A DNA stretch of 64,000 nt, taken from Halorhodospira halochloris (lineage in GTDB: Bacteria > Pseudomonadota > Gammaproteobacteria > Nitrococcales > Halorhodospiraceae). The position numbers and the translations under genes are program-made. The stretch's first letter is position 1; the number at the start of each line of letters is the position of its first letter. Positions 1 to 8,862 of the stretch are shown one piece after another. The stretch covers positions 2,334,501 to 2,398,500 of the forward strand of contig NZ_AP017372.2 in the NCBI RefSeq assembly GCF_002356555.2, written 5' to 3'. The notes under the pieces are model-generated. The model was not told where the DNA came from. It did no database searches and was given only the letters and a program-made list of their open reading frames with translations.

Positions 1-111
1 CCGCGTTAAAGCAGCCGAAATTCAGCCCGAGCGTCCGAAATCTACCCAACGGCCCAAGCGCCAGGGGATATCGTCATAACCAGCCCCTTAATGGAAATGA
101 GGATTACCGCA

Positions 112-624
112 TCAAACGGACATTGCGTTACTAGCCTCCTGAAACTCCTCGTCGATCAGTAGCTTATTAGCATCAACAAGGATGAGCAGGTCGGTATCAT
201 CTCTACTCACGACTCCGTATATATATCGCGACGACTCCTCATTGCTGACGTTGGGCGCTGTGTCGATCTCATCTTCCCGCACAGTAGCCACTTCATTAAC
301 GCCATCCACCATTATGCCGGCGATATTATCTTCAACCTCCATGACAATGATTCGGCTTTCACTGTCGGCCTCCTTGGGCGGCATCCCGAACCGCAGCCGC
401 GTATCGAGTACTGTTACCACTTTGCCGCGTAGATTGATTATGCCCAAAACGAAATCCGGGGCCCCGGGTACCGGCGCGATCTCGGTGGGCGGAAGCACCT
501 CCTGGACCTGCATCACATCTATAGCATAGTGCTCCCCACCAAGCTTGAAGGTCACCCACTGGCTTGTCTGGCCATCAGCCTGCTCGTCGTTCTCTTCCGC
601 ATAGACAAGTTCATGATCTGTCAT
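112..624 (-). CDS. cheW: chemotaxis coupling protein CheW
   Basis: CheW couples chemoreceptors to the kinase CheA in the polar array. The 170-residue protein is one CheW/SH3-like domain after a short acidic N-terminus: a beta-rich core with the typical segment around 'INLRGKVVTVLDTRLRFG' (about residues 66-83). It is the last gene of the long flagellar/chemotaxis run and follows parP by about 20 bases. An AGGAAG Shine-Dalgarno lies upstream of the ATG. Its length is normal for CheW. Identification is by family recognition and by the cheB-parC-parP-cheW order. Confidence 0.95.
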   Translation of the reverse strand: MTDHELVYAEENDEQADGQTSQWVTFKLGGEHYAIDVMQVQEVLPPTEIAPVPGAPDFVLGIINLRGKVVTVLDTRLRFGMPPKEADSESRIIVMEVEDNIAGIMVDGVNEVATVREDEIDTAPNVSNEESSRYIYGVVSRDDTDLLILVDANKLLIDEEFQEASNAMSV

Positions 625-645
625 AGAATATATCTTCCTACAGGA

Positions 646-1572
646 TTACCGAAAATCGGTCGAATTGCTGACTACCCGTACAGTTTGCCCGGGATCCAAA
701 GATGATGCCAATGCCCCTTCAAGATCATCCTCATTTTCCAGCAGCTGCGTAAAAGAATCTGTATCGAGCAACGCACACAGTCGCTCGCTGACTGTACCGG
801 CCAACCAGCGGTGCCGGCCATGCTGATCACGCCACTGGACCTGATCCGGGGTCAGCTTGAATACATCACCCACTTCCTGACACGCCAGAGCCCAGCTGCC
901 GTCACCCACAACGAGAAGCTTACCCTGCTGTCTCTCCTGCACAGGGGGGCGGTGCTTGGCCGGCAACACCAACTCAGCAGTATCTACAACCCGCACGAAA
1001 CGGTTGCGGTGGTACAAGGCCCCGTGAACCCATGCCGGCTGGCTGACATAAGGCTCTACTTGCACATCTTCCCACCGCAACACCCGATGCAGCTTTACTA
1101 AAGGCACCGCGACACGCAAAGGGCCGACGTGGAAAATCATAGCCTGAAACCATGGCTTTGCCCAAGATGGGATGGGGTCTTGATCACGGCCTTGCCCAGC
1201 CCCCCCACCATGCTTGGCTGGGATCCTTTGCTGCTCTGGCGTTGGCCTCTTAGCTGGAGCCTTTGCTTGCGCTTGACTTGCCTCAGGATCGCCCTGCTCG
1301 ACCTGCGGTAAAGGCATCTGTGGCAACTTTTCGCGCTCAGCCACTCGCTGCTGACGTCCAGTTTCAGGCTTGGCTTGGGGCGCTGCGGCGGAGCTGGCGG
1401 GCGAACTAGCTGCAGTGGAACTAGCAGCAGAGGAGCTAACGGATGAATCCCGCTCTTCAGCCGGCGCCTCTGCTACATCGGCTAACAGTTCATCGAGATA
1501 CTCGGCGAGGGCCTTCTGCGGTTGGCTCTCAGTGCCGTCATCACCACTGTGGCGGCGATCTCGCTCAACCAT
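646..1572 (-). CDS. parP: ParP-like polar array protein with CheW-like domain
   Basis: The 308-residue protein has a long low-complexity N-terminus (Ser/Ala/Pro/Gln-rich, roughly residues 1-135) and a divergent CheW-like domain in the C-terminal half (from 'AKPWFQAMIFHVGPLRVAVP'). This architecture and its place between a ParA-type ATPase and cheW match ParP. In Vibrio, ParP tethers CheA and the arrays to the cell pole through ParC by its CheW-like AIF domain (established knowledge of the family). Its start overlaps the parC end by 8 bases, implying translational coupling. It could be annotated simply as a second CheW, but the disordered N-terminus and context favour ParP. Confidence 0.85.
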   Translation of the reverse strand: MVERDRRHSGDDGTESQPQKALAEYLDELLADVAEAPAEERDSSVSSSAASSTAASSPASSAAAPQAKPETGRQQRVAEREKLPQMPLPQVEQGDPEASQAQAKAPAKRPTPEQQRIPAKHGGGAGQGRDQDPIPSWAKPWFQAMIFHVGPLRVAVPLVKLHRVLRWEDVQVEPYVSQPAWVHGALYHRNRFVRVVDTAELVLPAKHRPPVQERQQGKLLVVGDGSWALACQEVGDVFKLTPDQVQWRDQHGRHRWLAGTVSERLCALLDTDSFTQLLENEDDLEGALASSLDPGQTVRVVSNSTDFR

Positions 1573-2359
1573 GTTTCGCCACCTCCTTTCCTTTTAGCTT
1601 ATCTTGCACCAACAGATGCTCAAGCAATTTACGTATCGCTATACTACCGCGAGACCAAGGCAGGCTAACAGTGAGCGGCAAACCGTCGCGGCTAGCCTCA
1701 CGGAACTGGGTATCAATCGGGATGGCACCCCCCCACACCTTATCTGTGTAGCGTTGTCGCACCTCCTCCAAGGCCCGGTTAGCCGCCCGGGTACGCCGAT
1801 CATATAAGGTTGGCACTATCGTATAGGGGAGCTGATTAGAACGCGAGCGGTTGATCATATCTATAGTGCCAACCATTCGCTCTAATCCCTTAAGGGCCAG
1901 GAATTCAGTCTGGACTGGAATAACCAACCTATGGCAAGCGGCAAGGGCATTAACCATCAACACCCCAAGCATAGGCGGGCAGTCAAGGATAGTGTGCTCA
2001 AACCGATCAGCCATTGAGGTGACTGCGCGCTTGATAACCAAACCCATTCCCTTGCGATTGCCAAACTGGCGATCAAGCGTCGCTAAGGCAGTCGATGCGG
2101 GCATCAAATAGAGGCCATCAACTCCGGTTGGGTGTGCGATTTGGGGATCAGCAGTACGGCTTGGATTTTGGAATAGCCCATAAAGATTAGGCTCCACAGA
2201 ATCAGGGTCAAAGCCAAAATAACTGGACAACGAGCCATGGGGGTCGAGATCCACCATAAGTACCGACCGGCCACGCTGGGCCAGCAGACCGGCAAGGCTT
2301 GTTACCACGGTGGTCTTGCCTACTCCTCCTTTTTGGTTGGCCACCGTCCAAATACGCAT
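1565..2359 (-). CDS. parC: ParA-family ATPase ParC (chemotaxis array positioning)
   Basis: A 264-residue ParA/MinD-type ATPase with the deviant Walker A 'KGGVGKTT' at residues 10-17, the 'VDLDPHGS' A' motif and 'LDCPP' Walker B. In the cheB-parC-parP-cheW order such proteins place chemotaxis arrays at the old pole and segregate them at division. It is not a chromosome-partition ParA: there is no parB nearby. AGGAG precedes the ATG. It sits about 17 bases after cheB and overlaps parP by 8 bases. Confidence 0.9.
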   Translation of the reverse strand: MRIWTVANQKGGVGKTTVVTSLAGLLAQRGRSVLMVDLDPHGSLSSYFGFDPDSVEPNLYGLFQNPSRTADPQIAHPTGVDGLYLMPASTALATLDRQFGNRKGMGLVIKRAVTSMADRFEHTILDCPPMLGVLMVNALAACHRLVIPVQTEFLALKGLERMVGTIDMINRSRSNQLPYTIVPTLYDRRTRAANRALEEVRQRYTDKVWGGAIPIDTQFREASRDGLPLTVSLPWSRGSIAIRKLLEHLLVQDKLKGKEVAKHG

Positions 2360-2376
2360 ATAAAACAGCTCCTGGC

Positions 2377-3582
2377 TCAGCGCAACCGACTAAGCTCTAT
2401 ACCGATTTGATCAAGTGGTAAAACCTGATCGCTCAGTCCTGCCTTTGCTACAGCTGCCGGCATACCATAGATAACACTCGTGGCCTCATCTTGGCTCCAG
2501 ACCCACGAACCTTGGTCTTTCAATACCTTTGCTCCTTTAGCACCGTCAGAACCCATGCCGGTCAAGACTATTCCTAACACCCCACCAGGGGCCAAACGGG
2601 CAATTTCTGCAAAGGCTATATCAACACTGGGCTTGTAGTAATGCTCTGATGAACCTTCATGGGTATAGACCGTCAGTGCACCACTTCGGCCACGCACGCC
2701 AATATGCTTACCCCCAGGAGCCAACAGCACCTCTCCGCGGCGCAACACATCGCCCTCCTGTGCCTCCCGTACGGTTACTCTACACAGCTCATTGAGGCGC
2801 TCAGCAAATGCTGGAGTAAAAGAGGCGGGCATGTGCTGTACAGCCAATATTGGCACCGGAAAGTTAGCCGGCAATGCCGTAAGAACCTGCTGCAAGGCAA
2901 CAGGTCCGCCGGTAGAGCAACCAATAACTATCGCCTCTAAGTCGGCTAAACGAGGAGCGCGCACCTCGCTGCGTCGACGCCGGCTTGATTTGCGGTCAGC
3001 GACGGCTCCAGGATCTTTATCGCGGCTTGGCACAGGAGGCTGGGCAACTTCTTGCTCTCCCCTCTGCCGTGTGACAGGCTTAGATGATCTCAGCGCACCC
3101 GGTTCAGGACTTTTGGTTTTATCTTGAGCGGTTCTGGTGACTGCCGCGGCGGCGGCCTCACCACGCCTACGCCCCCCGCCTCTGGCACCGCCGCCTAGCT
3201 CTACTAGTCGATCACAGAGCTGGCGCTCAATCTGCTCACTATCACCTGAGACGTCCGCGAAACGCTTGGGAATAAAATCGGAGGCGCCTGCCTCAAGGGC
3301 CTCCAGCGTAGACTTGGCACCTTCGTAGGTCAGAGAAGAGAACATCAGTACCGGAGTAGGACGCCGGCGCATTATCTCACGCACAGCTGAGATACCATCC
3401 AGCTCCGGCATCTCAATATCCATGGTTATAACGTCCGGGCACAGACGCTCGGTTAGAGTGATGGCCTCCTTACCATTAGTCGCCTCGCCGCATACATGAA
3501 GCTTTGGATGCGACTCGACCATCGCCCGTATACGGCGCCGGAAGAAGCCGGAGTCGTCGACTACCAGCACTCTTATGCTCAA
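2377..3582 (-). CDS. cheB: chemoreceptor glutamate methylesterase CheB
   Basis: CheB removes methyl groups from chemoreceptors and deamidates them when phosphorylated by CheA. The 401 residues show an N-terminal receiver ('VLVVDDSGFFRR', phosphoacceptor in 'DVITMDIEMP'), a long charged Ser/Arg-rich linker (about 135-215) and a C-terminal esterase domain with 'IGCSTGGP' (nucleophile Ser), 'AVQHMP' (His) and 'GMGSDGAKG' (Asp). The linker is longer than the roughly 20 residues of E. coli CheB. It is followed closely by parC and preceded by cheA. Confidence 0.96.
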   Translation of the reverse strand: MSIRVLVVDDSGFFRRRIRAMVESHPKLHVCGEATNGKEAITLTERLCPDVITMDIEMPELDGISAVREIMRRRPTPVLMFSSLTYEGAKSTLEALEAGASDFIPKRFADVSGDSEQIERQLCDRLVELGGGARGGGRRRGEAAAAAVTRTAQDKTKSPEPGALRSSKPVTRQRGEQEVAQPPVPSRDKDPGAVADRKSSRRRRSEVRAPRLADLEAIVIGCSTGGPVALQQVLTALPANFPVPILAVQHMPASFTPAFAERLNELCRVTVREAQEGDVLRRGEVLLAPGGKHIGVRGRSGALTVYTHEGSSEHYYKPSVDIAFAEIARLAPGGVLGIVLTGMGSDGAKGAKVLKDQGSWVWSQDEATSVIYGMPAAVAKAGLSDQVLPLDQIGIELSRLR

Positions 3583-3650
3583 CCCCTATCTCCTTTTGCT
3601 CCATACCGGGGAAGTGTAAAGTCACCGCCTCCCCGAGCGGCGAAAAAAGG

Positions 3651-5903
3651 CTATAAACGCCTTCCATGTGCCTTAATCAAGCTGGGAATATCGACAATCA
3701 GGGCAATCTGGCCGTCCCCGGTAATAGTTGACCCAGCCAATCCCGGCAGACCGTGGAGCATTGCACCTAGGGGTTTAATTACAACCTCCTCAAGTCCTAT
3801 TACCTCATCGACGACAAATCCTACCGCCTGGTTACCTACGATGACCGTTATAACCTGGCGCTCGTCCTCCACCTCTTCGCCATTATCACCTCCGGACGCC
3901 ACAGCCATCTCGCGCTTGGTCGCCAACACCGGTTCGCCCGTCTGGTGTAACCACCGCTCGAGGAAGAACAAGGGCATAGCCTTATTTCTCACCAAGGCGA
4001 CCAGGCGGTTGTTGACCACGCTAGTACGCACATCATTGAGCTCGAATATTTCGCGTACTACCGACATCGGCAGAGCGAACTTGCGTCCGGAGATCTTGAC
4101 CATAAGGGTGGGCAGGATCGCCAAGGTCAAAGGCAACTGGATGCGCATAATGGTGCCGCGCCCCAACTCGGAGTCAATATCTACAGTGCCGTTGAGCTTG
4201 GCCAAGCTATTCTTGACCACATCCATACCGACTCCGCGACCGGAGACATCACTAATCTCCTCTTTGCTGGAAAATCCGGCATGGAATATGAGATTAAAGG
4301 CCTCCTTATCATCAAGGCGCGAAGCGCTCTCCTGATCCATCACCCCCTTCTTGACAGCGAGGCTACGCAGTTTATCGGCATCCATGCCCCGCCCATCATC
4401 GGTAATCGAGAGCAGAATATGATCACCCTCCTGCTCAGCAGCCAAGGTTACCACCCCCTCCCTGGGCTTGCCCGCCGCCTCGCGCTCATCCGGATACTCA
4501 ATGCCGTGATCCACTGAATTGCGCACTAGGTGGACCATGGGATCAGCTAAGGCCTCGACCATGTTCTTGTCTAAATCGGTGTCTTCGCCCTGGGTCTCGA
4601 GGCTCACCTCCTTTTGTAGCTGTCGGGCAAGATCACGGATTACGCGCGGAAAGCGACCAAAGACCTTCTTAATCGGTTGCATGCGGGTCTTCATGACCGA
4701 ACTTTGCAGGTCGGAGGTTACCAATTCGAGGTCACTGACCGCTTGACTCATGCGATCATCTTCCAAAATGTCGCGCAGATTCGATAAGCGGTTGCGTACC
4801 AGCACCAACTCCCCGACCAGGTTCATGATCTCGTCGAGTTTCGATGTGTCGACGCGTACCGAGGACTCAACCTTGGCGCCACCGCCGCCACCGGCTGCCT
4901 GACCACCGTCTTGACCACCACCGGCTGCTCTGCCGCCACCGCCGCCGCCTTTATCATCGCCGCCTCCAGCTCCGCCCTGGCCACCACCTCCAGCCGCGGG
5001 CTTCGCAGGCTCAGACTGTTTTGCGGCCGGCTCATCCTTCTGATCTTGTTCCGACTGCAGAGCTCCCTCGCCAGAGCCAGTCTCGGCCTGTTGTTGCTCC
5101 ATCTGCTGATGCTGTGTGGCCTGCTCTGCAGCGCCAGCTTTAACGGCGGGGGGCTCGCCATGCTTGCCCGGCGCCGCTCCCTCCCCATAGAGGTTATCAA
5201 GCAGCTGCTCGAATTCTTCTTCGGTAATCTCATCATCGCCCGCAGCCTTCTGCGGCTCAACCTCGCGGCCCTCAGCAGCCTCAACCGCTGGTGGCCTGCC
5301 AGCATGGCTACCCTTGCCGTGCAGCTCATCAAGCAGCTGCTCGAACTCCTCGTCAGTGATCTCGTCGCTGTCACTCTGCGCAGCAGCACTCTCGGCTTCG
5401 CCCTCACTGAGCATTTGCTCGAAGTCGGCTTCACTCATTCCAGCAGATGATTGCGACTGTTGCTCCGGGGCTGCGCCGCTCGTGCCAGCTTTACCGCTAG
5501 CACCGGCGGCGCCATCCGGCTGTTTGAGCTGATCGAGTGATTGCAGCAGGGTGTCCGGGGCCTGCTTGGGATCATGACCTTGCTCAATCTGGCCAAACTG
5601 CTCCACTACGATATCCAAGGCCTGCAAAACGGTATCCATCAAGTCCGCCGAGACTTGTTTCTCACCGTTTCTGAGCAGGTTAAAGATATCCTCCGTACGG
5701 TGGCATATCTCCACTAGCGGATTGAGCCCCAAAAAGCCTGCACCGCCCTTGATGGTGTGAAACCCGCGAAATATCGAGTTCAGTAGCTCTTTGTCATCGC
5801 CACGCTGTTCAAGATCAACGAGCTGACCACCGAGGCGCTCGAGTATCTCTCGAGACTCGACCAAAAAATCCTGCACAATATCATCGTTGAGGTCGATGGC
5901 CAT
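3651..5903 (-). CDS. cheA: chemotaxis histidine kinase CheA
   Basis: A 750-residue CheA. The P1 HPt domain has the phosphorylated His at residue 49 ('FRGFHTIKGG'). Between P1 and P3 lie FEQ(M/L)L motifs at about residues 161-165, 181-198 and 225-242, the last two nearly identical copies ('EITDEEFEQLLDELHGKG' type), followed by a Gly/Gln-rich tract. P3 dimerisation, P4 ATPase (N box near 'HLVRNSVDHG', G1 'DDGRGMD', G2 'SGRGVGMD') and the CheW-like P5 follow. The repeated acidic motifs occupy the region that in Vibrio CheA contacts ParP (LID); the link here is inference. It phosphorylates CheY, CheB and CheV. Confidence 0.97.
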   Translation of the reverse strand: MAIDLNDDIVQDFLVESREILERLGGQLVDLEQRGDDKELLNSIFRGFHTIKGGAGFLGLNPLVEICHRTEDIFNLLRNGEKQVSADLMDTVLQALDIVVEQFGQIEQGHDPKQAPDTLLQSLDQLKQPDGAAGASGKAGTSGAAPEQQSQSSAGMSEADFEQMLSEGEAESAAAQSDSDEITDEEFEQLLDELHGKGSHAGRPPAVEAAEGREVEPQKAAGDDEITEEEFEQLLDNLYGEGAAPGKHGEPPAVKAGAAEQATQHQQMEQQQAETGSGEGALQSEQDQKDEPAAKQSEPAKPAAGGGGQGGAGGGDDKGGGGGGRAAGGGQDGGQAAGGGGGAKVESSVRVDTSKLDEIMNLVGELVLVRNRLSNLRDILEDDRMSQAVSDLELVTSDLQSSVMKTRMQPIKKVFGRFPRVIRDLARQLQKEVSLETQGEDTDLDKNMVEALADPMVHLVRNSVDHGIEYPDEREAAGKPREGVVTLAAEQEGDHILLSITDDGRGMDADKLRSLAVKKGVMDQESASRLDDKEAFNLIFHAGFSSKEEISDVSGRGVGMDVVKNSLAKLNGTVDIDSELGRGTIMRIQLPLTLAILPTLMVKISGRKFALPMSVVREIFELNDVRTSVVNNRLVALVRNKAMPLFFLERWLHQTGEPVLATKREMAVASGGDNGEEVEDERQVITVIVGNQAVGFVVDEVIGLEEVVIKPLGAMLHGLPGLAGSTITGDGQIALIVDIPSLIKAHGRRL

Positions 5904-6013
5904 CGTTGAGGCCTCCGCTATTGATATATTTAACCCAAGCTGTCACAGCACATCCGGGTTTATTTGCCAATTTCTAAGCTGCCACGCAGGGAGCGCGCGC
6001 TAGCAAGCGCCAA

Positions 6014-6799
6014 CTAGAAACCAAGGCTTGAGAGCAGATCGTCTACCTCATCTTGGCCGCTCACTACGCCCTCGTTATCGCCACCCGGAATCGACGGCCC
6101 TTCACCTTTCTGCATGCGCTCACTGGCCTCGCTCTGCTTGCGCTCAGAACGCTGCGGATCATCTACTATGCGCTGACCGGAAATCCTGACCAGCTGCACC
6201 AAGTTCCCTTCCACCTCTTCGACCAGGGCTATTACCCGACGGATTATCTGTCCGGTAAGATCCTGATAATCCTGAGCCATAAGGGCATCATTCAACTGCG
6301 ATGTAACCTTGTGGCCGTTCTCTTGAAGGTGGGAGAGAAACTCATCTAGATCACGGCACAACTGCCGAAACTGCTCAACATCAAGATCTCGCTGGCGGAA
6401 AGCCTGCCAGCGCTCGGCCAGCCGCTCACCCTCTTCAGCCACCCACTGCACCAGCGGCGTTGTCTCCTCGATCATCGTCAGAGTTCGGTGAGCAGCCTGC
6501 TCGGTCATGGTTATAACGTAGTTGAGCCGCTCGCGAGCATCGGGTATCTCGGATTCAGTTATATCCGCAAGGCGCTCATCGTAGTGGAAGGCCTTGATCG
6601 CCTCATGCAATTCACGAGTCAAGGTGCCCAGCTCTCGGAAGAGCTCGGTTTCCCTCAGGTGCGTGAGATCATCAATTACACTCTGCGCCCCCTCTACGTC
6701 CCCAGCATCGACACACTCAAGCAACTGCTGAGCAGCAGAACGATAATCCTCCAGCGATGCATTCTCGGGAGTAGTGCTGTCTAAGGCCATACTGCTCAA
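6014..6799 (-). CDS. cheZ: CheY-P phosphatase CheZ
   Basis: CheZ dephosphorylates CheY-P. The 261-residue all-helical protein carries the catalytic motif 'DYQDLTGQ' near residues 177-184 (Gln179 is the likely catalytic Gln) and a C-terminal CheY-binding helix ending '[12 protein letters not shown]'. Its start overlaps the cheY stop by 4 bases. About 110 bases separate it from cheA, with no convincing terminator. CheZ is typical of gamma- and betaproteobacteria. Confidence 0.95.
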   Translation of the reverse strand: MSSMALDSTTPENASLEDYRSAAQQLLECVDAGDVEGAQSVIDDLTHLRETELFRELGTLTRELHEAIKAFHYDERLADITESEIPDARERLNYVITMTEQAAHRTLTMIEETTPLVQWVAEEGERLAERWQAFRQRDLDVEQFRQLCRDLDEFLSHLQENGHKVTSQLNDALMAQDYQDLTGQIIRRVIALVEEVEGNLVQLVRISGQRIVDDPQRSERKQSEASERMQKGEGPSIPGGDNEGVVSGQDEVDDLLSSLGF

Positions 6800-7200
6800 C
6801 CCCCACCCCCGGCATTGACTCGCTCGAAAATCTTATCGATCTTTTCGCGCAGCGTGGCCGCCGTGAAGGGCTTAACTACATAGCCGTTCACACCTGCCTG
6901 GGCAGCCTCCATGATCTGCTCACGCTTAGCTTCGGCAGTGACCATAAGAACCGGTAAGTCCTTCAGGTTAGGGTCAGCCCTGACGTTCTTGAGCAAGTCC
7001 AGACCGGTCATACCGGGCATATTCCAGTCGGTTATGAGGAATTCAATCCCGCCCTTCTGCAGTATGGGCAGCGCAGTGTTGCCATCATCGGCCTCAACTA
7101 TGTTGTTGTAGCCGAGTTCGCGCAACAGGTTCCTGATTATTCGCCTCATCGTGGAAAAGTCGTCCACAACAAGGATTTTCATTTTCTTGTCCGCTGCCAC
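6796..7200 (-). CDS. cheY: chemotaxis response regulator CheY
   Basis: A 134-residue single-domain receiver that binds FliM (and FliN) when phosphorylated by CheA, switching flagellar rotation. All catalytic residues are visible: Asp13/Asp14 ('VVDD'), phosphoacceptor Asp58 ('LITDWNMPG'), Thr88 and Lys110 ('VVKPF'). It lies between fliA and cheZ, as in Pseudomonas and Vibrio, and overlaps cheZ by 4 bases. Confidence 0.97.
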   Translation of the reverse strand: MAADKKMKILVVDDFSTMRRIIRNLLRELGYNNIVEADDGNTALPILQKGGIEFLITDWNMPGMTGLDLLKNVRADPNLKDLPVLMVTAEAKREQIMEAAQAGVNGYVVKPFTAATLREKIDKIFERVNAGGGG

Positions 7201-7225
7201 ATTGCCCCCCTATTCTGAGGCTAGT

Positions 7226-7969
7226 TCACGCCGTTCGTTGCTGGTTTTCTCGAGTCCAGTCAGCCAGACGGTTGCGCAATTTAAGCATGATGCGGCCGTG
7301 AATCTGGCTGACCCGTGACTCCGAGACCTCAAGTACTTCACCAATCTCGCGTAGATTCAGCTCTTCATCATAATATAAAGCCATCACCAAACGCTCGCGT
7401 TCCGGCAATTCGCGTATCGCCTCGGCCAACTCAGCTTGAAACGCATCATCCTGAAGTATGACCAACGGCCCAGGGTCGCTGCCTTGCGGCTCATGAACCT
7501 CGCCGGTGTTGGGGTCTTCCTGATCGATGCTGAACACGCGCGCTGTCGATACATCCTGCAGAATACTATGATATTCCGCAATGGAAATTCCCATTGCCTC
7601 GGCGACCTCATGGTCGCGAGCATCGCGTCCAGTTCTGTGTTCAATTTGCCTGACCGCCTCGGCAACATCACGCCCCTTGCGGTGCACAGAGCGCGGCGTC
7701 CAATCAAGCCGGCGGATCTCATCCAGCATGGCGCCTCGGATGCGTATCCCAGCATAGGTCTGGAAGCTTGCCCCTTGTGAGGAATCATACTGCCGCGCCG
7801 CCTCTAACAAGCCGATCATGCCTGCCTGAATGAGGTCCTCCAGCTGCACACTGGCTGGTAAACGACTAGCCAAGTGGTGAGCTATCCGTTTAACCAGAGA
7901 GGCATGACGGGTAACCAGGTCTTCGTCGCCCTGTGAGGCAACTGCCGTGTACATGGCGTGACCATTCAT
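7226..7969 (-). CDS. fliA: flagellar sigma factor FliA (sigma-28)
   Basis: A 247-residue sigma-70-family factor of the FliA type, with region 2 ('LVKRIAHHLASRLP...LIQAGMIGLLEAARQYD') and region 4 ('ELNLREIGEVLEVSESRVSQIHGRIMLKLR'). It directs RNA polymerase to late flagellar promoters; four near-consensus targets exist in this window (flagellin 1, flagellin 2, fliS, flgM). Its antagonist FlgM is encoded at 56303. It overlaps flhG by 4 bases. Confidence 0.97.
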   Translation of the reverse strand: MNGHAMYTAVASQGDEDLVTRHASLVKRIAHHLASRLPASVQLEDLIQAGMIGLLEAARQYDSSQGASFQTYAGIRIRGAMLDEIRRLDWTPRSVHRKGRDVAEAVRQIEHRTGRDARDHEVAEAMGISIAEYHSILQDVSTARVFSIDQEDPNTGEVHEPQGSDPGPLVILQDDAFQAELAEAIRELPERERLVMALYYDEELNLREIGEVLEVSESRVSQIHGRIMLKLRNRLADWTRENQQRTA

Positions 7970-8862
7970 CCGGCCATCTCTCCATGGACGATGCTGTACT
8001 CAATCAGACGCTCAACAAAAAACTCCAGATCACTGGCCGCACCACTCGGTGCCGGCCAGCTACCAATACGCTTGGCTAATTCTCCGAAAGCTCGCGCTGA
8101 GGGACTGTTTGGATAAACCATAACCACCGGTTGTTGTTTCTGCACAGCACGCCTTAGGCGTTCATCTTCAGGGATAGAACCCAGAAAGTCGAGACGCAGG
8201 TTTAGGAAACGCTCTGTAGCAATCGCCAATTTATGGTACAGCATGTGCCCTTCACGCTGGCTCCTAACCCGATTTGCGACCATGTGAAAGCCTTCCACCC
8301 CATGGCGGTTGAGCACCTTTATAAGTGCATATGCATCGGTGATAGATGATGGCTCATCACATGCAACTATTATCAGCTCTCTGCAAGCCCTAACGAAGTT
8401 TACTACGCTCTCCGAAATGCCGGCTGCTGTATCAACTATAAGGACATCAACCGAATCTTCAATATCACTGAAACAGCGTATCAGACTGGCGTGCTCATCG
8501 GCACTAAGCTCTGCCATCCGCTGTGTTCCGGATGAAGCGGGGACTATTGTAAACCCTCCTGGCGCTTCCACAAGGATATCGCTCAGGGTCGATTCTCCGG
8601 CTATGACATGAGAGAGATTGCGCTGCGGCGAGAGGCCCAACTGAACATCAACATTCGCCAAACCGAGATCGGCGTCAAAGAGCATGACCTTGGAGCCCAT
8701 CCGGCTTAAAGAAGCTGCCAGGTTGACCGAGACATTGGTCTTACCGACACCGCCCTTACCGCCCGTAACGGCGATGACTTTAACAGGCCGGGCAGCTCTC
8801 ATGCGCCGTAAACCCGAAGCCTGATCCAATAAAGGCTCACTCAGGTGCATTAGCTCCTCCAC
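7966..8862 (-). CDS. flhG: MinD-like ATPase FlhG (FleN), flagellar number control
   Basis: A 298-residue MinD/ParA-type ATPase with deviant Walker A 'GKGGVGKTN' (about residues 35-43). FlhG restricts polar flagellar number by antagonising FlhF and, in several species, the master regulator FleQ/FlrA. Order flhA-flhF-flhG-fliA is the polar-flagellum standard. The start overlaps the flhF 3' end by 26 bases; the second Met (four codons in) would reduce this to 14. C-terminus is amphipathic, consistent with MinD-like membrane association. Confidence 0.94.
   Translation of the reverse strand: MEELMHLSEPLLDQASGLRRMRAARPVKVIAVTGGKGGVGKTNVSVNLAASLSRMGSKVMLFDADLGLANVDVQLGLSPQRNLSHVIAGESTLSDILVEAPGGFTIVPASSGTQRMAELSADEHASLIRCFSDIEDSVDVLIVDTAAGISESVVNFVRACRELIIVACDEPSSITDAYALIKVLNRHGVEGFHMVANRVRSQREGHMLYHKLAIATERFLNLRLDFLGSIPEDERLRRAVQKQQPVVMVYPNSPSARAFGELAKRIGSWPAPSGAASDLEFFVERLIEYSIVHGEMAG

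Noticed and set aside
2-79. 25 open codons on the plus strand ending TAA at the left edge, rich in Arg/Lys/Pro
   Set aside because: It could be the 3' end of a convergent gene, but it is too short to show any family feature or codon bias.
1565-2359. Interpretation of the ParA-like gene as a plasmid or chromosome partition protein
   Set aside because: There is no parB or parS-like context; the neighbours cheB, parP and cheW identify it as the chemotaxis ParC.
4911-5450. A 179-codon frame antisense to cheA
   Set aside because: It mirrors the low-complexity acidic/Gly-rich linker of cheA; composition is an antisense artefact.
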